Part shown: piece after piece, positions 18,745 to 28,903 of the stretch
Layout: each line of letters opens with the position of its first letter
How positions within the stretch are numbered: the first letter of the stretch is position 1
Origin: Aurantimicrobium photophilum
Lineage (GTDB): Bacteria; Actinomycetota; Actinomycetes; Actinomycetales; Microbacteriaceae
DNA length: 64,000 nt
Assembly (NCBI RefSeq): GCF_003194085.1
Contig: NZ_CP023994.1
Coordinates: 806,001-870,000, forward strand
Direction of reading: 5' to 3'
The notes under the pieces: generated by a model
Databases searched by the model: none
Seen by the model: the letters and a program-made list of their open reading frames with translations, nothing else
Told to the model about the DNA's origin: nothing
Position numbers and translations under genes: made by a program

Positions 18745-19338
18745 ATGAAACTGATTGGTCTCACAGGAGGTATTGGCTCAGGCAAATCTACGATTGCTAG
18801 GCGTTTAGCCAATCATGGTGCCGTCATCATTGATGCTGACCAAGTAGCACGTGACGTTGTAGAGCCAGGACAACCGGCACTAGAGGCAATCTTTGACGCT
18901 CTTGGTCATGATCTGCGTCAGCCAGATGGTTCTCTCAATCGAAGTGCCTTGGGCTCCATCGTGTTTACAGACAAGAGCAAACTTGAAGTGCTGAACTCGA
19001 TCGTTCATCCTGCGGTAAAAGCACGCACTCTGTCGTTGTTTGCTCAGGCGCCAGAAGGTTCTGTTGTTGTCTATGACGTTCCCCTGTTGGTCGAAGCGTC
19101 AGTGGATTACCCCTTTGAGGAAATTATCGTTGCTAGTGCTCCTGAAAGCGTTCGAATCGAACGGCTGATGGAGCACCGAGGTATGACTGAGGCGGAAGCT
19201 GCTTCACGAATTGAGTCTCAGGCACCTGAAGAAGACCGACTCAAAATTGCTAACCATGTCATCGATACGAGCGGTGACATTTCCCATACTTACGCTCAGG
19301 TTGACGCTCTCTGGACTCAGCTTAAAAACGTAGACTAG
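18745..19338 (+). CDS. coaE: Dephospho-CoA kinase
   Basis: Phosphorylates the 3' hydroxyl of dephospho-CoA, the last step of coenzyme A synthesis. The 197-residue P-loop kinase has Walker [10 protein letters not shown] at residues 8-16, the CoA-binding [13 protein letters not shown] segment, and the lid region [16 protein letters not shown] typical of the family. It is a single-domain form; the C-terminal GrpB-like extension seen in Mycobacterium is absent. It precedes uvrB by 4 bases. Confidence 0.95.
   Translation: MKLIGLTGGIGSGKSTIARRLANHGAVIIDADQVARDVVEPGQPALEAIFDALGHDLRQPDGSLNRSALGSIVFTDKSKLEVLNSIVHPAVKARTLSLFAQAPEGSVVVYDVPLLVEASVDYPFEEIIVASAPESVRIERLMEHRGMTEAEAASRIESQAPEEDRLKIANHVIDTSGDISHTYAQVDALWTQLKNVD
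19331..19336 (+). promoter_or_regulatory. Candidate -10 for uvrB (leaderless)
   Basis: TAGACT, overlapping the coaE stop codon, lies 6 bases before the uvrB GTG. The spacer AGGGGA resembles a ribosome binding site but directly touches the start codon, too close for normal use. It would give uvrBAC a promoter of its own inside the coaE end. Confidence 0.4.
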
Positions 19339-19342
19339 GGGA

Positions 19343-21424
19343 GTGGACCCACGACGATCTGAGAAGCCTTTCAAGGTCGTTAGCGAGTATTCACCCAGTG
19401 GTGATCAACCCACTGCTATTGCTGAATTAGCAGGCCGGATCAACGCAGGTGAGACCGATGTTGTCCTCCTAGGTGCTACAGGTACTGGTAAATCTGCAAC
19501 AACGGCATGGCTTGTTGAAGCAGTTCAGAGACCAACCCTGATCCTTGCGCACAACAAGACGCTGGCGGCTCAGCTCGCGACCGAATTCCGCGAGCTGCTT
19601 CCCAATAATGCTGTTGAGTATTTCGTCTCCTACTACGACTACTACCAGCCTGAAGCGTATGTCCCTCAGACCGATACCTTCATCGAGAAGGACAGCTCCA
19701 TCAACGCAGAAGTTGAACGTCTCAGGCACTCCACTACGAACTCTCTCCTGACCAGGCGTGATGTTGTAGTTGTTTCCACTGTGTCGTGTATCTATGGTCT
19801 GGGTGCTCCGCAAGAGTACTTAGAGGCCATGATTACGCTGTCCGTGGGGGAGAGGATTCCCCGAGAAGCCATTCTTCGTCAATTCGTCTCAATGCAGTAT
19901 TCACGCAATGACATTGACTTCTCCCGAGGAAACTTCAGAGTTCGCGGAGACACCATAGAAATCATCCCAATGTATGAAGAGCTTGCTGTTCGCATTGAGA
20001 TGTTCGGTGATGAAATTGAAGCGCTTTATAGCCTCCACCCACTCACAGGTGATGTTGTCGAAAAGCTCGATATGGTTTCCGTCTTCCCAGCTTCGCATTA
20101 CGTAGCCAGTGAAGAAATTATGAAAAAAGCCATTTTCACGATCCGTGAAGAAATGGAAGAACGTGTTGCGGAATTTGAGAAGCAAGGGAAGCTTCTTGAA
20201 GCTCAACGCCTGCGCATGCGCACCACCTTTGACCTGGAGATGATGCAACAGATCGGCTTCTGTTCAGGTATTGAGAATTATTCACGTCACATTGATGTGC
20301 GCGAGCCCGGCGAAGCTCCACAGTGTCTCTTGGACTACTTCCCGGATGACTTCCTCTGTGTCATTGACGAATCTCACGTGACGGTTCCACAAATAGGTGC
20401 CATGCACGAAGGCGACGCTTCTCGTAAGCGAACACTCGTCGAACACGGTTTCCGTCTTCCATCTGCAATGGATAACAGACCCCTCCGTTTCGATGAATTC
20501 AAAGAACGTGTTGGTCAAACCGTCTATCTTTCGGCCACCCCCGGTAAGTACGAAATGGGTATCGCCGACGGCGTTGTTGAACAAATCATTCGTCCTACCG
20601 GTCTCGTAGATCCTCAGATTGTGATCAAGCCTTCTAAGGGCCAAATCGATGACTTGCTCGAGCAAATTCGGGTTCGCGCCGCACAGGACGAACGTGTACT
20701 CGTCACGACGCTGACGAAGAAAATGGCAGAAGAGCTAACGGACTTCCTGACAGAAGCTGGAGTGCGTGTCAGGTACCTTCACTCTGACGTTGACACCCTG
20801 CGACGCGTTGAGCTTCTTACCGAGCTGAGACAGGGCGTGTATGACGTTCTTGTTGGAATCAATCTACTTCGAGAGGGTCTTGACCTCCCTGAAGTCTCGC
20901 TTGTGGCCATCTTGGATGCAGACAAAGAGGGCTTCTTACGTTCAGCAACGTCCTTGATCCAGACCATAGGTCGCGCTGCCCGTAACGTCTCGGGTGAAGT
21001 CCATATGTACGCAGACGTGGTTACGAAATCAATGGCCCAAGCTATTGATGAAACCACGCGACGTAGAGAAAAACAGATTGCATACAACGTCCAGAACGGC
21101 ATCGATCCTCAACCCTTACGCAAGAAGATCGCAGACATCACTGCCATGCTCCAACGTGAAGAGGCTGATACGGCTGAACTTCTTGCGGATAAGGGAAACA
21201 AGAAGACCAAATCAGGTGCTTCTAGACCGAGTACCTCAACCTTGCTTACCCCTCGCATTGGTGCTGCTGGAGCGACAGAACTTGAAAACATTATCGGTGA
21301 TCTGAACGAACAAATGCTTGTTGCAGCAGCAGAATTGAAGTTCGAACTTGCCGCACGATTACGTGATGAATTATCTGAACTGAAACGCGAACTCCGCATT
21401 ATGAAAGAAGCAGGACATGCCTAA
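19343..21424 (+). CDS. uvrB: Excinuclease ABC subunit B
   Basis: Damage-verifying helicase of nucleotide excision repair. The 693-residue protein has Walker [11 protein letters not shown] near residue 43, the damage-binding hairpin with [13 protein letters not shown], the DESH box (CVIDESHVT), the [10 protein letters not shown] region, helicase motifs [12 protein letters not shown] and QTIGRAARN, and a C-terminal UVR motif (ELEN...[13 protein letters not shown]) that binds UvrC. It starts at GTG 19343. It overlaps uvrA by 8 bases, so the two are probably translationally coupled. Confidence 0.97.
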   Translation: MDPRRSEKPFKVVSEYSPSGDQPTAIAELAGRINAGETDVVLLGATGTGKSATTAWLVEAVQRPTLILAHNKTLAAQLATEFRELLPNNAVEYFVSYYDYYQPEAYVPQTDTFIEKDSSINAEVERLRHSTTNSLLTRRDVVVVSTVSCIYGLGAPQEYLEAMITLSVGERIPREAILRQFVSMQYSRNDIDFSRGNFRVRGDTIEIIPMYEELAVRIEMFGDEIEALYSLHPLTGDVVEKLDMVSVFPASHYVASEEIMKKAIFTIREEMEERVAEFEKQGKLLEAQRLRMRTTFDLEMMQQIGFCSGIENYSRHIDVREPGEAPQCLLDYFPDDFLCVIDESHVTVPQIGAMHEGDASRKRTLVEHGFRLPSAMDNRPLRFDEFKERVGQTVYLSATPGKYEMGIADGVVEQIIRPTGLVDPQIVIKPSKGQIDDLLEQIRVRAAQDERVLVTTLTKKMAEELTDFLTEAGVRVRYLHSDVDTLRRVELLTELRQGVYDVLVGINLLREGLDLPEVSLVAILDADKEGFLRSATSLIQTIGRAARNVSGEVHMYADVVTKSMAQAIDETTRRREKQIAYNVQNGIDPQPLRKKIADITAMLQREEADTAELLADKGNKKTKSGASRPSTSTLLTPRIGAAGATELENIIGDLNEQMLVAAAELKFELAARLRDELSELKRELRIMKEAGHA

Positions 21425-24278
21425 GCCACACAACACGCACTCTCATCTGAGTGTCAAGGGTGCTCGCGTTCACAACCTTCAAAACGTTGACCTCGAGATC
21501 CCACGTGACTCACTTGTTGTCTTTACCGGTCTGTCTGGTTCTGGAAAGTCATCTCTTGCCTTCGACACCATCTTTGCTGAAGGTCAACGTCGTTACGTTG
21601 AGTCTCTTTCTGCGTATGCTCGTCAGTTCTTGGGCCAGGTCGATCGTCCCGATGTCGATTTCATTGAGGGCCTCTCACCTGCAGTGTCGATTGATCAGAA
21701 GTCCACGAACCGTAACCCTCGTTCAACAGTGGGAACGATTACCGAGATCTACGACTACATGCGTTTGCTCTGGGCGCGTATTGGTATTCCGCACTGTCCT
21801 GAGTGTGGCGAAGTCATTCAATCGCAGACGGTTCAGCAAATTGCTGATCAACTGATGGATCTGCCGGAAGGCACCCGTTACCAGGTCGTAGCTCCCGTTG
21901 TTTCGCAGAAAAAGGGAGAATTCGTTGACCTCTTCACCGAACTCACTGCCTCTGGATACTCACGCGTCATTGTTGACGGTGACGTTATTCAACTTGCAGA
22001 TGCACCTGCTCTCAAAAAGAGCTTCAAGCACGATATTTCAGTTGTTATCGATCGCCTTGTCGCTGGTCCTGAGCTCCTTTCTCGTCTGACTGACTCTCTA
22101 GAAACTGCCCTCAAACTCACCAATGGCACCGTAGATATCAACTACGTTGACCAAGAGGGGGAGAGTGCATGGCAGTCCTTTAGTGAGAAGCTCTCGTGTC
22201 CCAATGCGCACCCCATTCAATTAGCTGAAATTGAACCGCGCACCTTCTCTTTCAATTCGCCGTTTGGTGCATGTCCTGTGTGTTCTGGTCTCGGCACCAA
22301 AATGTCAGTCGATGAAGAATTATTGATGGGGGACCCGTCACTCTCCATCAATGACGGTGTGATCATTCCTTGGGCAACACAGGGTAAGGGCTTATTCCAG
22401 TACTACGAGAAGCTACTTCTTGGTCTTGCAGCAGATTTAGATTTCTCTCTCGATACACCGTGGGAAGAGCTCGACGAAGAAGTTCGTGAAGCTGTGATGA
22501 ACGGAAACAACTTCAATGTTCGTGTGAAGTGGAAGAACCGTTACGGCCGAGAGGTTCAATACAGTTCAGGCTTCGAGGGTGTTGTTCCTTACATTGAACG
22601 CCAGTATCTTCAAGCAGACACCGATGTTCAGCGTGCTCGATGGGCTGAATACCTCCGTGAAGTTCCCTGCGTGGAGTGCTCAGGACAGCGTTTGAAGCCC
22701 GAAGTTTTGGCCGTCAAGATCAATGGTTTGTCCATTGCTGACTTGGCCGAGTTGCCGCTATCAGATGCCAGAAGCTTTATGGACAATCTCACGCTGACAG
22801 ACAGAGATGCCATGATTGCAGCCCAGGTCTTGCGTGAGATTCGTGCACGTTTGAACTTCCTGATTGAGGTTGGCTTAACCTATCTCAATCTTTCCCGAGC
22901 AGCAGGATCCCTGTCTGGTGGTGAAGCACAACGTATTCGACTCGCAACCCAGATTGGTTCGGGATTGACAGGCGTTCTCTACGTCCTCGATGAACCCTCT
23001 ATTGGCCTTCACCAGCGAGACAACCGCCGCCTCATAGATACCCTCATCAAACTCCGAGATCTAGGTAACACCTTGATCGTGGTGGAACACGATGAGGACA
23101 CCATTCACACGGCCGACTGGATTGTGGACATTGGACCAGGTGCTGGCGTGAACGGTGGCCAGGTCGTCCACTCTGGTGATTATGAGTCTCTGCTCAAGAA
23201 CACTGCATCAATTACCTCCGATTATGTCTCTGGTCGCACCAAGATCGAGATTCCCAAGAAGCGACGACCAATTGACAAGAACAGAGAAATTACTGTGGTT
23301 GGCGCAGAGGCCAATAACCTCAAGAAGGTCACTGCGACCTTCCCTCTGGGAACTCTCACCGCGGTAACAGGTGTTTCTGGATCAGGTAAGTCCTCTTTGG
23401 TCAACGACATTCTCTACAAGGTTCTTGCTAACAAGCTCAATGGTGCTCGAACTGTTGCAGGCAAGCACGTGCGAGTTACGGGTCTTGAACACCTGGACAA
23501 GGTCATTCACGTCGACCAGAACCCCATTGGTCGTACTCCTCGATCCAATCCGGCAACCTACACAGGTGTCTTTGACAAGATTCGTACTCTGTTCTCAGAA
23601 ACCACTGAGTCGAAAACTCGTGGTTATCAGCAGGGACGATTTAGCTTCAATGTCAAGGGTGGGCGTTGTGAAGCATGTTCTGGTGACGGAACGCTCAAGA
23701 TTGAGATGAACTTCCTCCCTGACGTGTATGTGGATTGTGAAGTGTGTCACGGAAAGCGCTACAACCGAGAGACCCTGCAAGTTCGTTACAAAGGCAAGAA
23801 CATTTCAGAAGTTCTAGATATGCCTATTGCTGAAGCTGCTGAATTTTTTGAACCCATTAGTTCAATTCACCGATTCCTCAAGACCCTCGTGGACGTTGGT
23901 CTCGGCTACGTTCGCCTTGGTCAAAGTGCCACCACTCTCTCTGGCGGTGAGGCACAACGCGTCAAGCTTGCGACCGAACTGCAGAAACGAAGCAACGGTA
24001 GAAGCATCTATGTACTTGATGAGCCCACCACGGGTCTTCACTTCGAAGATGTCCGCAAGCTCCTGCTAGTGCTGAATTCACTCGTGGATAAAGGCAACAC
24101 AGTGATTGTGATTGAGCACAATCTTGATGTGATCAAGAGTGCAGACTGGCTGATTGACTTAGGCCCTGAGGGTGGTGCTGGCGGTGGCGAAATCATTGCT
24201 GTGGGTACTCCAGAACAGGTGGCAAAGAGCACACAGAGCCACACAGCAACTTTCTTACGTGAGATCATCGCGACGTAG
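21417..24278 (+). CDS. uvrA: Excinuclease ABC subunit A
   Basis: Dimeric ABC-type ATPase that finds bulky DNA lesions and loads UvrB. The 953-residue protein has two ATPase modules: Walker [10 protein letters not shown] near residue 37 with signature [12 protein letters not shown] near 498, and Walker [10 protein letters not shown] near 651 with [12 protein letters not shown] near 839. Zinc-binding cysteine pairs are seen in CPECGE, in CPVCSG and in CEACSGDG with [10 protein letters not shown]. All modules are intact and the length is normal. It follows uvrB with overlap and precedes uvrC by 2 bases. Confidence 0.98.
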   Translation: MPKPHNTHSHLSVKGARVHNLQNVDLEIPRDSLVVFTGLSGSGKSSLAFDTIFAEGQRRYVESLSAYARQFLGQVDRPDVDFIEGLSPAVSIDQKSTNRNPRSTVGTITEIYDYMRLLWARIGIPHCPECGEVIQSQTVQQIADQLMDLPEGTRYQVVAPVVSQKKGEFVDLFTELTASGYSRVIVDGDVIQLADAPALKKSFKHDISVVIDRLVAGPELLSRLTDSLETALKLTNGTVDINYVDQEGESAWQSFSEKLSCPNAHPIQLAEIEPRTFSFNSPFGACPVCSGLGTKMSVDEELLMGDPSLSINDGVIIPWATQGKGLFQYYEKLLLGLAADLDFSLDTPWEELDEEVREAVMNGNNFNVRVKWKNRYGREVQYSSGFEGVVPYIERQYLQADTDVQRARWAEYLREVPCVECSGQRLKPEVLAVKINGLSIADLAELPLSDARSFMDNLTLTDRDAMIAAQVLREIRARLNFLIEVGLTYLNLSRAAGSLSGGEAQRIRLATQIGSGLTGVLYVLDEPSIGLHQRDNRRLIDTLIKLRDLGNTLIVVEHDEDTIHTADWIVDIGPGAGVNGGQVVHSGDYESLLKNTASITSDYVSGRTKIEIPKKRRPIDKNREITVVGAEANNLKKVTATFPLGTLTAVTGVSGSGKSSLVNDILYKVLANKLNGARTVAGKHVRVTGLEHLDKVIHVDQNPIGRTPRSNPATYTGVFDKIRTLFSETTESKTRGYQQGRFSFNVKGGRCEACSGDGTLKIEMNFLPDVYVDCEVCHGKRYNRETLQVRYKGKNISEVLDMPIAEAAEFFEPISSIHRFLKTLVDVGLGYVRLGQSATTLSGGEAQRVKLATELQKRSNGRSIYVLDEPTTGLHFEDVRKLLLVLNSLVDKGNTVIVIEHNLDVIKSADWLIDLGPEGGAGGGEIIAVGTPEQVAKSTQSHTATFLREIIAT

Positions 24279-24280
24279 TT

Positions 24281-26155
24281 ATGGCAGAGACTGTCCCTTA
24301 TCGTCCCAAAACGGGAGATATTCCGACGAATCCCGGTGTCTATAGATTCCGTGATGAGTCAGGGCGCATTCTCTATGTCGGCAAAGCAAAGAACCTTCGT
24401 GCACGACTGACGAGTTATTTTGCTCCACTGAACACACTTCATGAGCGCACGAGGCGAATGGTGACCTCTGCTGCCAGCGTTGAGTGGATCATCGTGGGGA
24501 CTGAGTTCGAAGCTCTCCAGCTCGAATTCACATGGATCAAAGAATTCGATCCGCCTTTCAATATCCAATTCAGGGACGATAAGAGCTATCCCTATCTCGC
24601 CATCACGCTGGGGGAGAAGATCCCTCGTGTCATGGTGACCCGCACGCGCAAGATTGAGAACGCTCGATACTTTGGCCCGTATACAAAAACCTGGGCTATC
24701 AGAGAGACGCTAGATCTGATTCTCCCTGTATTTCCTGTACGGACGTGTTCAGAAGGTGTTTACAACAAGGCAGAACGGGCTAAACGTCCATGCTTGTTAG
24801 GTGACATCGGGCGATGTGCTGCACCATGTGCAGGTCGCGTTACTCCTGAAGAACATCGTTCCATTGCACTTGATCTCGCAACGTTCATGACAGGCAAGAA
24901 TGATGGTCACATCAAGAGCTTGAAAGAGAAGATGGCTCAGGCTTCTGCCGAGCAGGATTACGAAACCGCCGCCAAATATCGAGACAACATACAAGCCCTC
25001 GAAACAGTGGCTTCGAAGAGTGCCGTTGTACTTCGAGATGAAGTAGATACTGACATATTTGGCATTGCCAGTGATGAGCTCTCAGCCGCTGTTCAAATGT
25101 TCATCGTGCGCGAAGGTCGTATTCGAGGCGTTCATTCCTGGAACGTAGATACAGAACTTGACGTGTCAGTCAGTGAGCTTGTCGATAATATGCTTCGAAC
25201 AGCATATGACTCCGAGGAGATTCCTCCCAAAGAAATTATTGTCCCTGAGATTCCAGAAGACTCCGTGGCCCTTTCTTCTTGGCTCACTGAGATTCGTCGC
25301 GAACGACTATCTGATGACCGCGCAGCAACAGTAAAACTTAAGGTTGCTCAGCGCGGAGATCTCGCAGCGTTGGCAAGTACGGTCAAACACAATGCGCAAC
25401 AAGCCCTTGTTCTTTACAAGACCAAACGTCGTTCAGATTACGTCACGAGGACAAAAGCACTGAGTGATATTCAAGAAGCTCTTGGGCTTCCCGAATCACC
25501 GTTGCGCATTGAATGTTTCGATGTGTCACACCTTGGCGGAACAAAGATTGTCGCTTCCATGGTTGTGTTCGAAGACGGACTTGCCAAGAAGAGTGACTAT
25601 CGAAAATTCAGCATCGCTCAAGCACGTGATGATACAGACGCGATGAATCAGGTCCTTGCACGTCGTGCTGCTTATCTCACGGGGCTAGAAGAAGATTCTG
25701 AGAAGAAAGCCTCGAGTTTCTCATACCCGCCAGGGCTATTCGTCGTGGATGGTGCGCTTCCGCAAGTCAACGCCGCAGCGCAGGCACTGAAAGATGCTGG
25801 TTTGAGCCATATTCCAGTTGTAGGTTTGGCAAAAAGACTGGAAGAACTCTGGATGCCGGGAGAGAAGTTTCCCGTCATTCTTCCGCGAAATTCTGAAGCG
25901 CTCTTTTTGTTCCAACAACTCCGTGATGAGGCTCACCGTTTCGCCATTACCTTCCAACGCGCCTCTCGGAAACGAGACATCAATACTGTTCTTTCAGAAG
26001 TACCAGGAATGGGGCCTGCAAAGGTCAAGGCAGTTCTGGCGCAGTTCGGGTCTGTTGCTCAATTACGCAAAGCAACCGTTGAGGAAATTGCTCAAACCCC
26101 TCAGATCAGTCCAGCTATTGCTCAAGCAATTAAGGACACACTTTCTCAACGCTAG
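24281..26155 (+). CDS. uvrC: Excinuclease ABC subunit C
   Basis: Makes both incisions in nucleotide excision repair. The 624-residue protein has the N-terminal GIY-YIG nuclease (NPGVYRFRD...[14 protein letters not shown]), a UVR motif that meets UvrB (about residues 205-245, [13 protein letters not shown]), an RNase H-like second nuclease ([11 protein letters not shown] with later conserved acidic and His residues) and a C-terminal helix-hairpin-helix pair ([17 protein letters not shown]). The last four bases overlap the end of the convergent GDPD gene. Confidence 0.97.
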   Translation: MAETVPYRPKTGDIPTNPGVYRFRDESGRILYVGKAKNLRARLTSYFAPLNTLHERTRRMVTSAASVEWIIVGTEFEALQLEFTWIKEFDPPFNIQFRDDKSYPYLAITLGEKIPRVMVTRTRKIENARYFGPYTKTWAIRETLDLILPVFPVRTCSEGVYNKAERAKRPCLLGDIGRCAAPCAGRVTPEEHRSIALDLATFMTGKNDGHIKSLKEKMAQASAEQDYETAAKYRDNIQALETVASKSAVVLRDEVDTDIFGIASDELSAAVQMFIVREGRIRGVHSWNVDTELDVSVSELVDNMLRTAYDSEEIPPKEIIVPEIPEDSVALSSWLTEIRRERLSDDRAATVKLKVAQRGDLAALASTVKHNAQQALVLYKTKRRSDYVTRTKALSDIQEALGLPESPLRIECFDVSHLGGTKIVASMVVFEDGLAKKSDYRKFSIAQARDDTDAMNQVLARRAAYLTGLEEDSEKKASSFSYPPGLFVVDGALPQVNAAAQALKDAGLSHIPVVGLAKRLEELWMPGEKFPVILPRNSEALFLFQQLRDEAHRFAITFQRASRKRDINTVLSEVPGMGPAKVKAVLAQFGSVAQLRKATVEEIAQTPQISPAIAQAIKDTLSQR

Positions 26156-26165
26156 TTTTTGAGAA
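26143..26165. terminator. Inverted repeat at the uvrC/GDPD convergent ends
   Basis: TTCTCAA (26143-26149) pairs with TTGAGAA (26159-26165) around 9 bases that hold both stop codons. No long T run follows on either strand. It may be a weak bidirectional terminator or 3' end stabiliser. Confidence 0.35.
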
Positions 26166-26862
26166 GCGTTACAGCGATATCTGTCCGATCAGTAACAATC
26201 CCGTTTACGCCAGCCTCAAGTAGTTTCTTCATCTGTTCCGGATCATTGATTGTCCAGACATGAACCATCACTCCTGCTTTGTGGTACATCTTTACCAGCC
26301 GGGGACTCACGATGTTGAGGCTTAACGCAGAAGCCGGTATCTGAACCGCATCGAAATTCCGCAGTAATCGATTCACAAGCCATTGTTGCCCACACAGAGC
26401 TGCAAAGAATGCTGGCGTGAATTCACTGACAGAGGGAGAAGATGCAGTGCCGGGAGCTTTCTGCATCGTCGTTTTTCTGCGTTTGGCATCAAAAGAGGTC
26501 AACAGAATTCGATGATGTGCTTTCAACTCATTGATCGCTTGTGCCACTGGAACTGAAGCTTCTGAGTTTTTGATGTCGATGTTGAATTTAACCTGAGGGA
26601 AGTGTTCAAGCGCGGACCTCAGAGTTGGGATGTGTTCTGGTAAATCAGTAAATAACAGTGTTGAAATGGGCACGCCGTTAATATCGTCGTCGTGGAATAG
26701 CACCGCAATTCCATCTTTGGTTCCGTGGGCATCAGTTTCAATGTAATCGGCGCCAGCAGCCAAAGCACTAGAGAAGGCCTCAAGGGTGTTGGGAGTGCAA
26801 TCGAGGGCTAAACCTTGGTGGGCCAGAATATGTGGCCCTGTGTTCTCAAAATAGCTATGCAC
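26152..26862 (-). CDS. Glycerophosphodiester phosphodiesterase
   Basis: A 236-residue GDPD-family TIM barrel expected to hydrolyse glycerophosphodiesters to glycerol-3-phosphate and an alcohol. Visible motifs are [27 protein letters not shown] and VLFHDDD, then VKFNIDIKN (metal-ligand region) and the C-terminal [11 protein letters not shown] and [11 protein letters not shown]. The usual HRG is HQG here, which removes a commonly conserved arginine. No signal peptide is seen, so it is probably cytoplasmic. The GTG start at 26862 is 6 bases from a -10 element; its end overlaps uvrC by 4 bases. Confidence 0.9.
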   Translation of the reverse strand: MHSYFENTGPHILAHQGLALDCTPNTLEAFSSALAAGADYIETDAHGTKDGIAVLFHDDDINGVPISTLLFTDLPEHIPTLRSALEHFPQVKFNIDIKNSEASVPVAQAINELKAHHRILLTSFDAKRRKTTMQKAPGTASSPSVSEFTPAFFAALCGQQWLVNRLLRNFDAVQIPASALSLNIVSPRLVKMYHKAGVMVHVWTINDPEQMKKLLEAGVNGIVTDRTDIAVTLLKN

Positions 26863-26868
26863 GGCTAG

Positions 26869-26874
26869 AGGCTA
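26869..26874 (-). promoter_or_regulatory. Candidate -10 for GDPD gene (leaderless)
   Basis: On the minus strand TAGCCT is followed by CTAGCC and then the GTG start: the same 6-base spacing as the other leaderless candidates and no ribosome binding site. Confidence 0.45.
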
Positions 26875-26891
26875 ACATCCTCTGGGGTTGG

Positions 26892-26897
26892 TAGTCT
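26892..26897 (+). promoter_or_regulatory. Candidate -10 for the SDR gene
   Basis: TAGTCT lies about 30 bases upstream of the GTG, leaving a leader of about 25 bases that contains a good ribosome binding site (AAGGAG, 7 bases from the GTG). This gene is a leadered contrast to its divergent neighbour. Confidence 0.35.
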
Positions 26898-26928
26898 GCT
26901 TGAGGAAACTTTCACTAAGGAGACTCTC

Positions 26929-27693
26929 GTGTCGAACCCACTAGCTGCCGGATCACTTGCCGGAAAACGAGCACTTGTTACCGGATCTTCTCGCGGCATT
27001 GGTGCAGACACAGTTAACTATTTTGCAGAGGCTGGTGCGAAAGTTGTCGTCAACTATCGCAACAAAGAAGCACGAGCACTCAAGATCGTTGATGCCATTA
27101 AGGCAAACGGGGGAGAAGCCATTGCAGTTGGTGCAGACCTGACGGATCCCGCTTCGGTTGCGTCAATGTTTGCTGCAGCTAAGGAAGCATTTGGTGGACT
27201 CGACATTCTCGTGATGAATGCCTCGGGCGGTATGGAAGCAGGCATGGGAGATGACTATGCCATGAAGCTCAACCGCGACTCTCAGGTCAACCTTCTCAAA
27301 GCTGCACTTGAGGTTCTCGTTGATGGAGCTCGTGTTGTTTTCGTCACAAGCCACCAAGCTCACTTCATTCGCACCACTCCAACTATGGATGAATACCTAC
27401 CCGTTGCGCTGTCTAAGCGTGCAGGTGAGGATGCACTTCGTGACATGATTCCTGAGCTCGAAGCTCGAGGAATCGGTTTCACTGTGGTTTCTGGCGACAT
27501 GATCGAAGGAACCATTACGGCTACTCTTCTCGAACGCGCTAACCCTGGCGCAATCAATGCTCGTAAAGAATCTGCTGGAAAGCTCTATAACGTCAGTGAG
27601 TTTGCGGCTGAGGTTGCGCTTGCAGCTGTCGAGCCGGTTCCTGCGGATAACACTCGCCTTGTTGGAGACGTGAGCTCCTTCGTAGCGGAGTAA
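26929..27693 (+). CDS. SDR-family protein without the usual catalytic Tyr
   Basis: A 254-residue short-chain dehydrogenase/reductase-like protein. The NAD(P)-binding TGSSRGIG (18-25) is intact and the NAG motif is NAS (97-99). The Ser is present (Ser141 in VTSHQAH) and the Lys is present (Lys163), but the catalytic Tyr expected at position 159 is Val; the nearest Tyr is 156. I believe related actinobacterial proteins share this EYxPVAxSK pattern, so the change may be a family trait rather than damage. Whether it is still an oxidoreductase is open. The NUDIX gene follows after 2 bases. Confidence 0.8.
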   Translation: MSNPLAAGSLAGKRALVTGSSRGIGADTVNYFAEAGAKVVVNYRNKEARALKIVDAIKANGGEAIAVGADLTDPASVASMFAAAKEAFGGLDILVMNASGGMEAGMGDDYAMKLNRDSQVNLLKAALEVLVDGARVVFVTSHQAHFIRTTPTMDEYLPVALSKRAGEDALRDMIPELEARGIGFTVVSGDMIEGTITATLLERANPGAINARKESAGKLYNVSEFAAEVALAAVEPVPADNTRLVGDVSSFVAE

Positions 27694-27695
27694 TC

Positions 27696-28163
27696 ATGGC
27701 GCGCCCAGCGCACAGAAGAGTCTCTCGAGTCGTTCTTCTCGACGAAAATGATCGGTTCCTTCTGTTACTGACAGCTTCGCCACGACTGCAGATTCCTGTC
27801 GTGAGATGGCTTACACCTGGTGGGGGAGTAGAGGACCACGAATCTCACGCCGAAGGTGCCATTCGCGAACTCTTCGAAGAAACAGGCCTTCGTGTTGACT
27901 CAGTTGGAGAACCAATTTGGAGTATCGAAGGTCAATCGATTTTCAATGATGGTCATGTTCAATCCACCTACAGTGAATACTTCGTTGTCCGTACGACCAG
28001 TTTTGAACTCACAAATGAAAACTGGATGGACAATGAATTCGTCGACATCACAGATGTCCGTTGGTGGACAGTAGAAGAACTTCAGAGCTCGGGAGAGAAA
28101 TACTCACCTGAACCTCTTCTGGAGGTTATTCAGCTCGCAATTGAGCGCTCACGGACAAACTAA
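27696..28163 (+). CDS. NUDIX hydrolase
   Basis: A 155-residue NUDIX protein. The Nudix box is complete: GGGVEDHESHAEGAIRE with LFEETGL, giving the G-x5-E-x7-RE-x2-EE-xG metal site. It should hydrolyse a nucleoside diphosphate linked to another group; the substrate is not predictable from the sequence. It starts 2 bases after the SDR stop and ends at a shared terminator, so the two form a small operon. Confidence 0.88.
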   Translation: MARPAHRRVSRVVLLDENDRFLLLLTASPRLQIPVVRWLTPGGGVEDHESHAEGAIRELFEETGLRVDSVGEPIWSIEGQSIFNDGHVQSTYSEYFVVRTTSFELTNENWMDNEFVDITDVRWWTVEELQSSGEKYSPEPLLEVIQLAIERSRTN

Positions 28164-28190
28164 AAGGGGCCTGGATTACCAGACCCCTTT
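28163..28190. terminator. Bidirectional terminator, NUDIX / HdeD genes
   Basis: AAAGGGGCCTGG (28163-28174) and CCAGACCCCTTT (28179-28190) form a 12-bp stem with one mismatch and a 4-base loop, between two convergent genes. A and T runs on each side suit both directions. Confidence 0.75.
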
Positions 28191-28202
28191 ACTAGTTTGT
28201 TC

Positions 28203-28799
28203 TTAGATGGCGTTCTTTACTGCTTTGCCAATCATGATGGCGCCAATGATTTGTGCCACGGCAATAATCAGTAAGAAAATTCCAGCGATCATCGTGAGTA
28301 CTGCAACGCCCTCAAGCGGGAGAAGTACAACGACAATACCCGCGATTACGGAGATGATGCCAGCAACAATGGAGAATGCCTTAGACGGCGACTTGGACGA
28401 TTCAACAATGCTGACAATTCCGTCGATAATCCATGAAATACCAATCAGAATTCCGATTACAGCGAGGATTTCAGCTGGGTGAATAACAGCTAGGACACCC
28501 ACAACCAGAAGCAGTATTCCAATGATGATGTTCAGTGCGCGGCCGGCTGCGCCAAATGCGCCAGATAGGAAACCGGTACCAAGTCGGATTGCGCCACGGA
28601 CAATGAAGTAAATACCAAAGAGAACAGCGACAACTTCGAGAACCTGACCAGTAGCCGTCAGGATAAGAACTCCGAATAGTGCCGAAAGAAGTGCACCAAT
28701 GATGAGGCCGGTACGAATAACCTTCACGGTTTGTTTTGCGGTCTCGTGACCATCGCCGTAGAAAGCAAAGCCCTGGACATCAGGGGAATTGTTGGACAT
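28203..28799 (-). CDS. HdeD-like (DUF308) membrane protein
   Basis: A 198-residue protein made of about six hydrophobic helices with short loops and Gly/Ile-rich segments such as LFGIYFIVRGAIRLGTGF and IGILIGISWIIDGIVSI, the repeated two-helix unit seen in HdeD / DUF308 proteins. In enterobacteria HdeD is tied to acid stress; here the role is unknown. A good AAGGAG precedes the ATG. The 104-base gap to the next gene (28800-28903) is the divergent promoter region. Confidence 0.8.
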   Translation of the reverse strand: MSNNSPDVQGFAFYGDGHETAKQTVKVIRTGLIIGALLSALFGVLILTATGQVLEVVAVLFGIYFIVRGAIRLGTGFLSGAFGAAGRALNIIIGILLLVVGVLAVIHPAEILAVIGILIGISWIIDGIVSIVESSKSPSKAFSIVAGIISVIAGIVVVLLPLEGVAVLTMIAGIFLLIIAVAQIIGAIMIGKAVKNAI

Positions 28800-28868
28800 A
28801 GTTACTCCTTAGTTGTGCGCATAACGCCCTCTCAGGATAATTCCCCTCATTCACAATCTTGCTATTGC

Positions 28869-28897
28869 TTGCGCCATTCCTCGGAAATTGACAGGCT
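28869..28897 (+). promoter_or_regulatory. Candidate promoter of the FAD oxidoreductase pseudogene
   Basis: TTGCGC (28869-28874), 17 bases, CAGGCT (28892-28897), 6 bases, then the GTG start. Optimal -35/-10 spacing and a leaderless start geometry suggest the promoter is still intact although the gene is interrupted. Confidence 0.45.
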
Positions 28898-28903
28898 GGG
28901 GCT

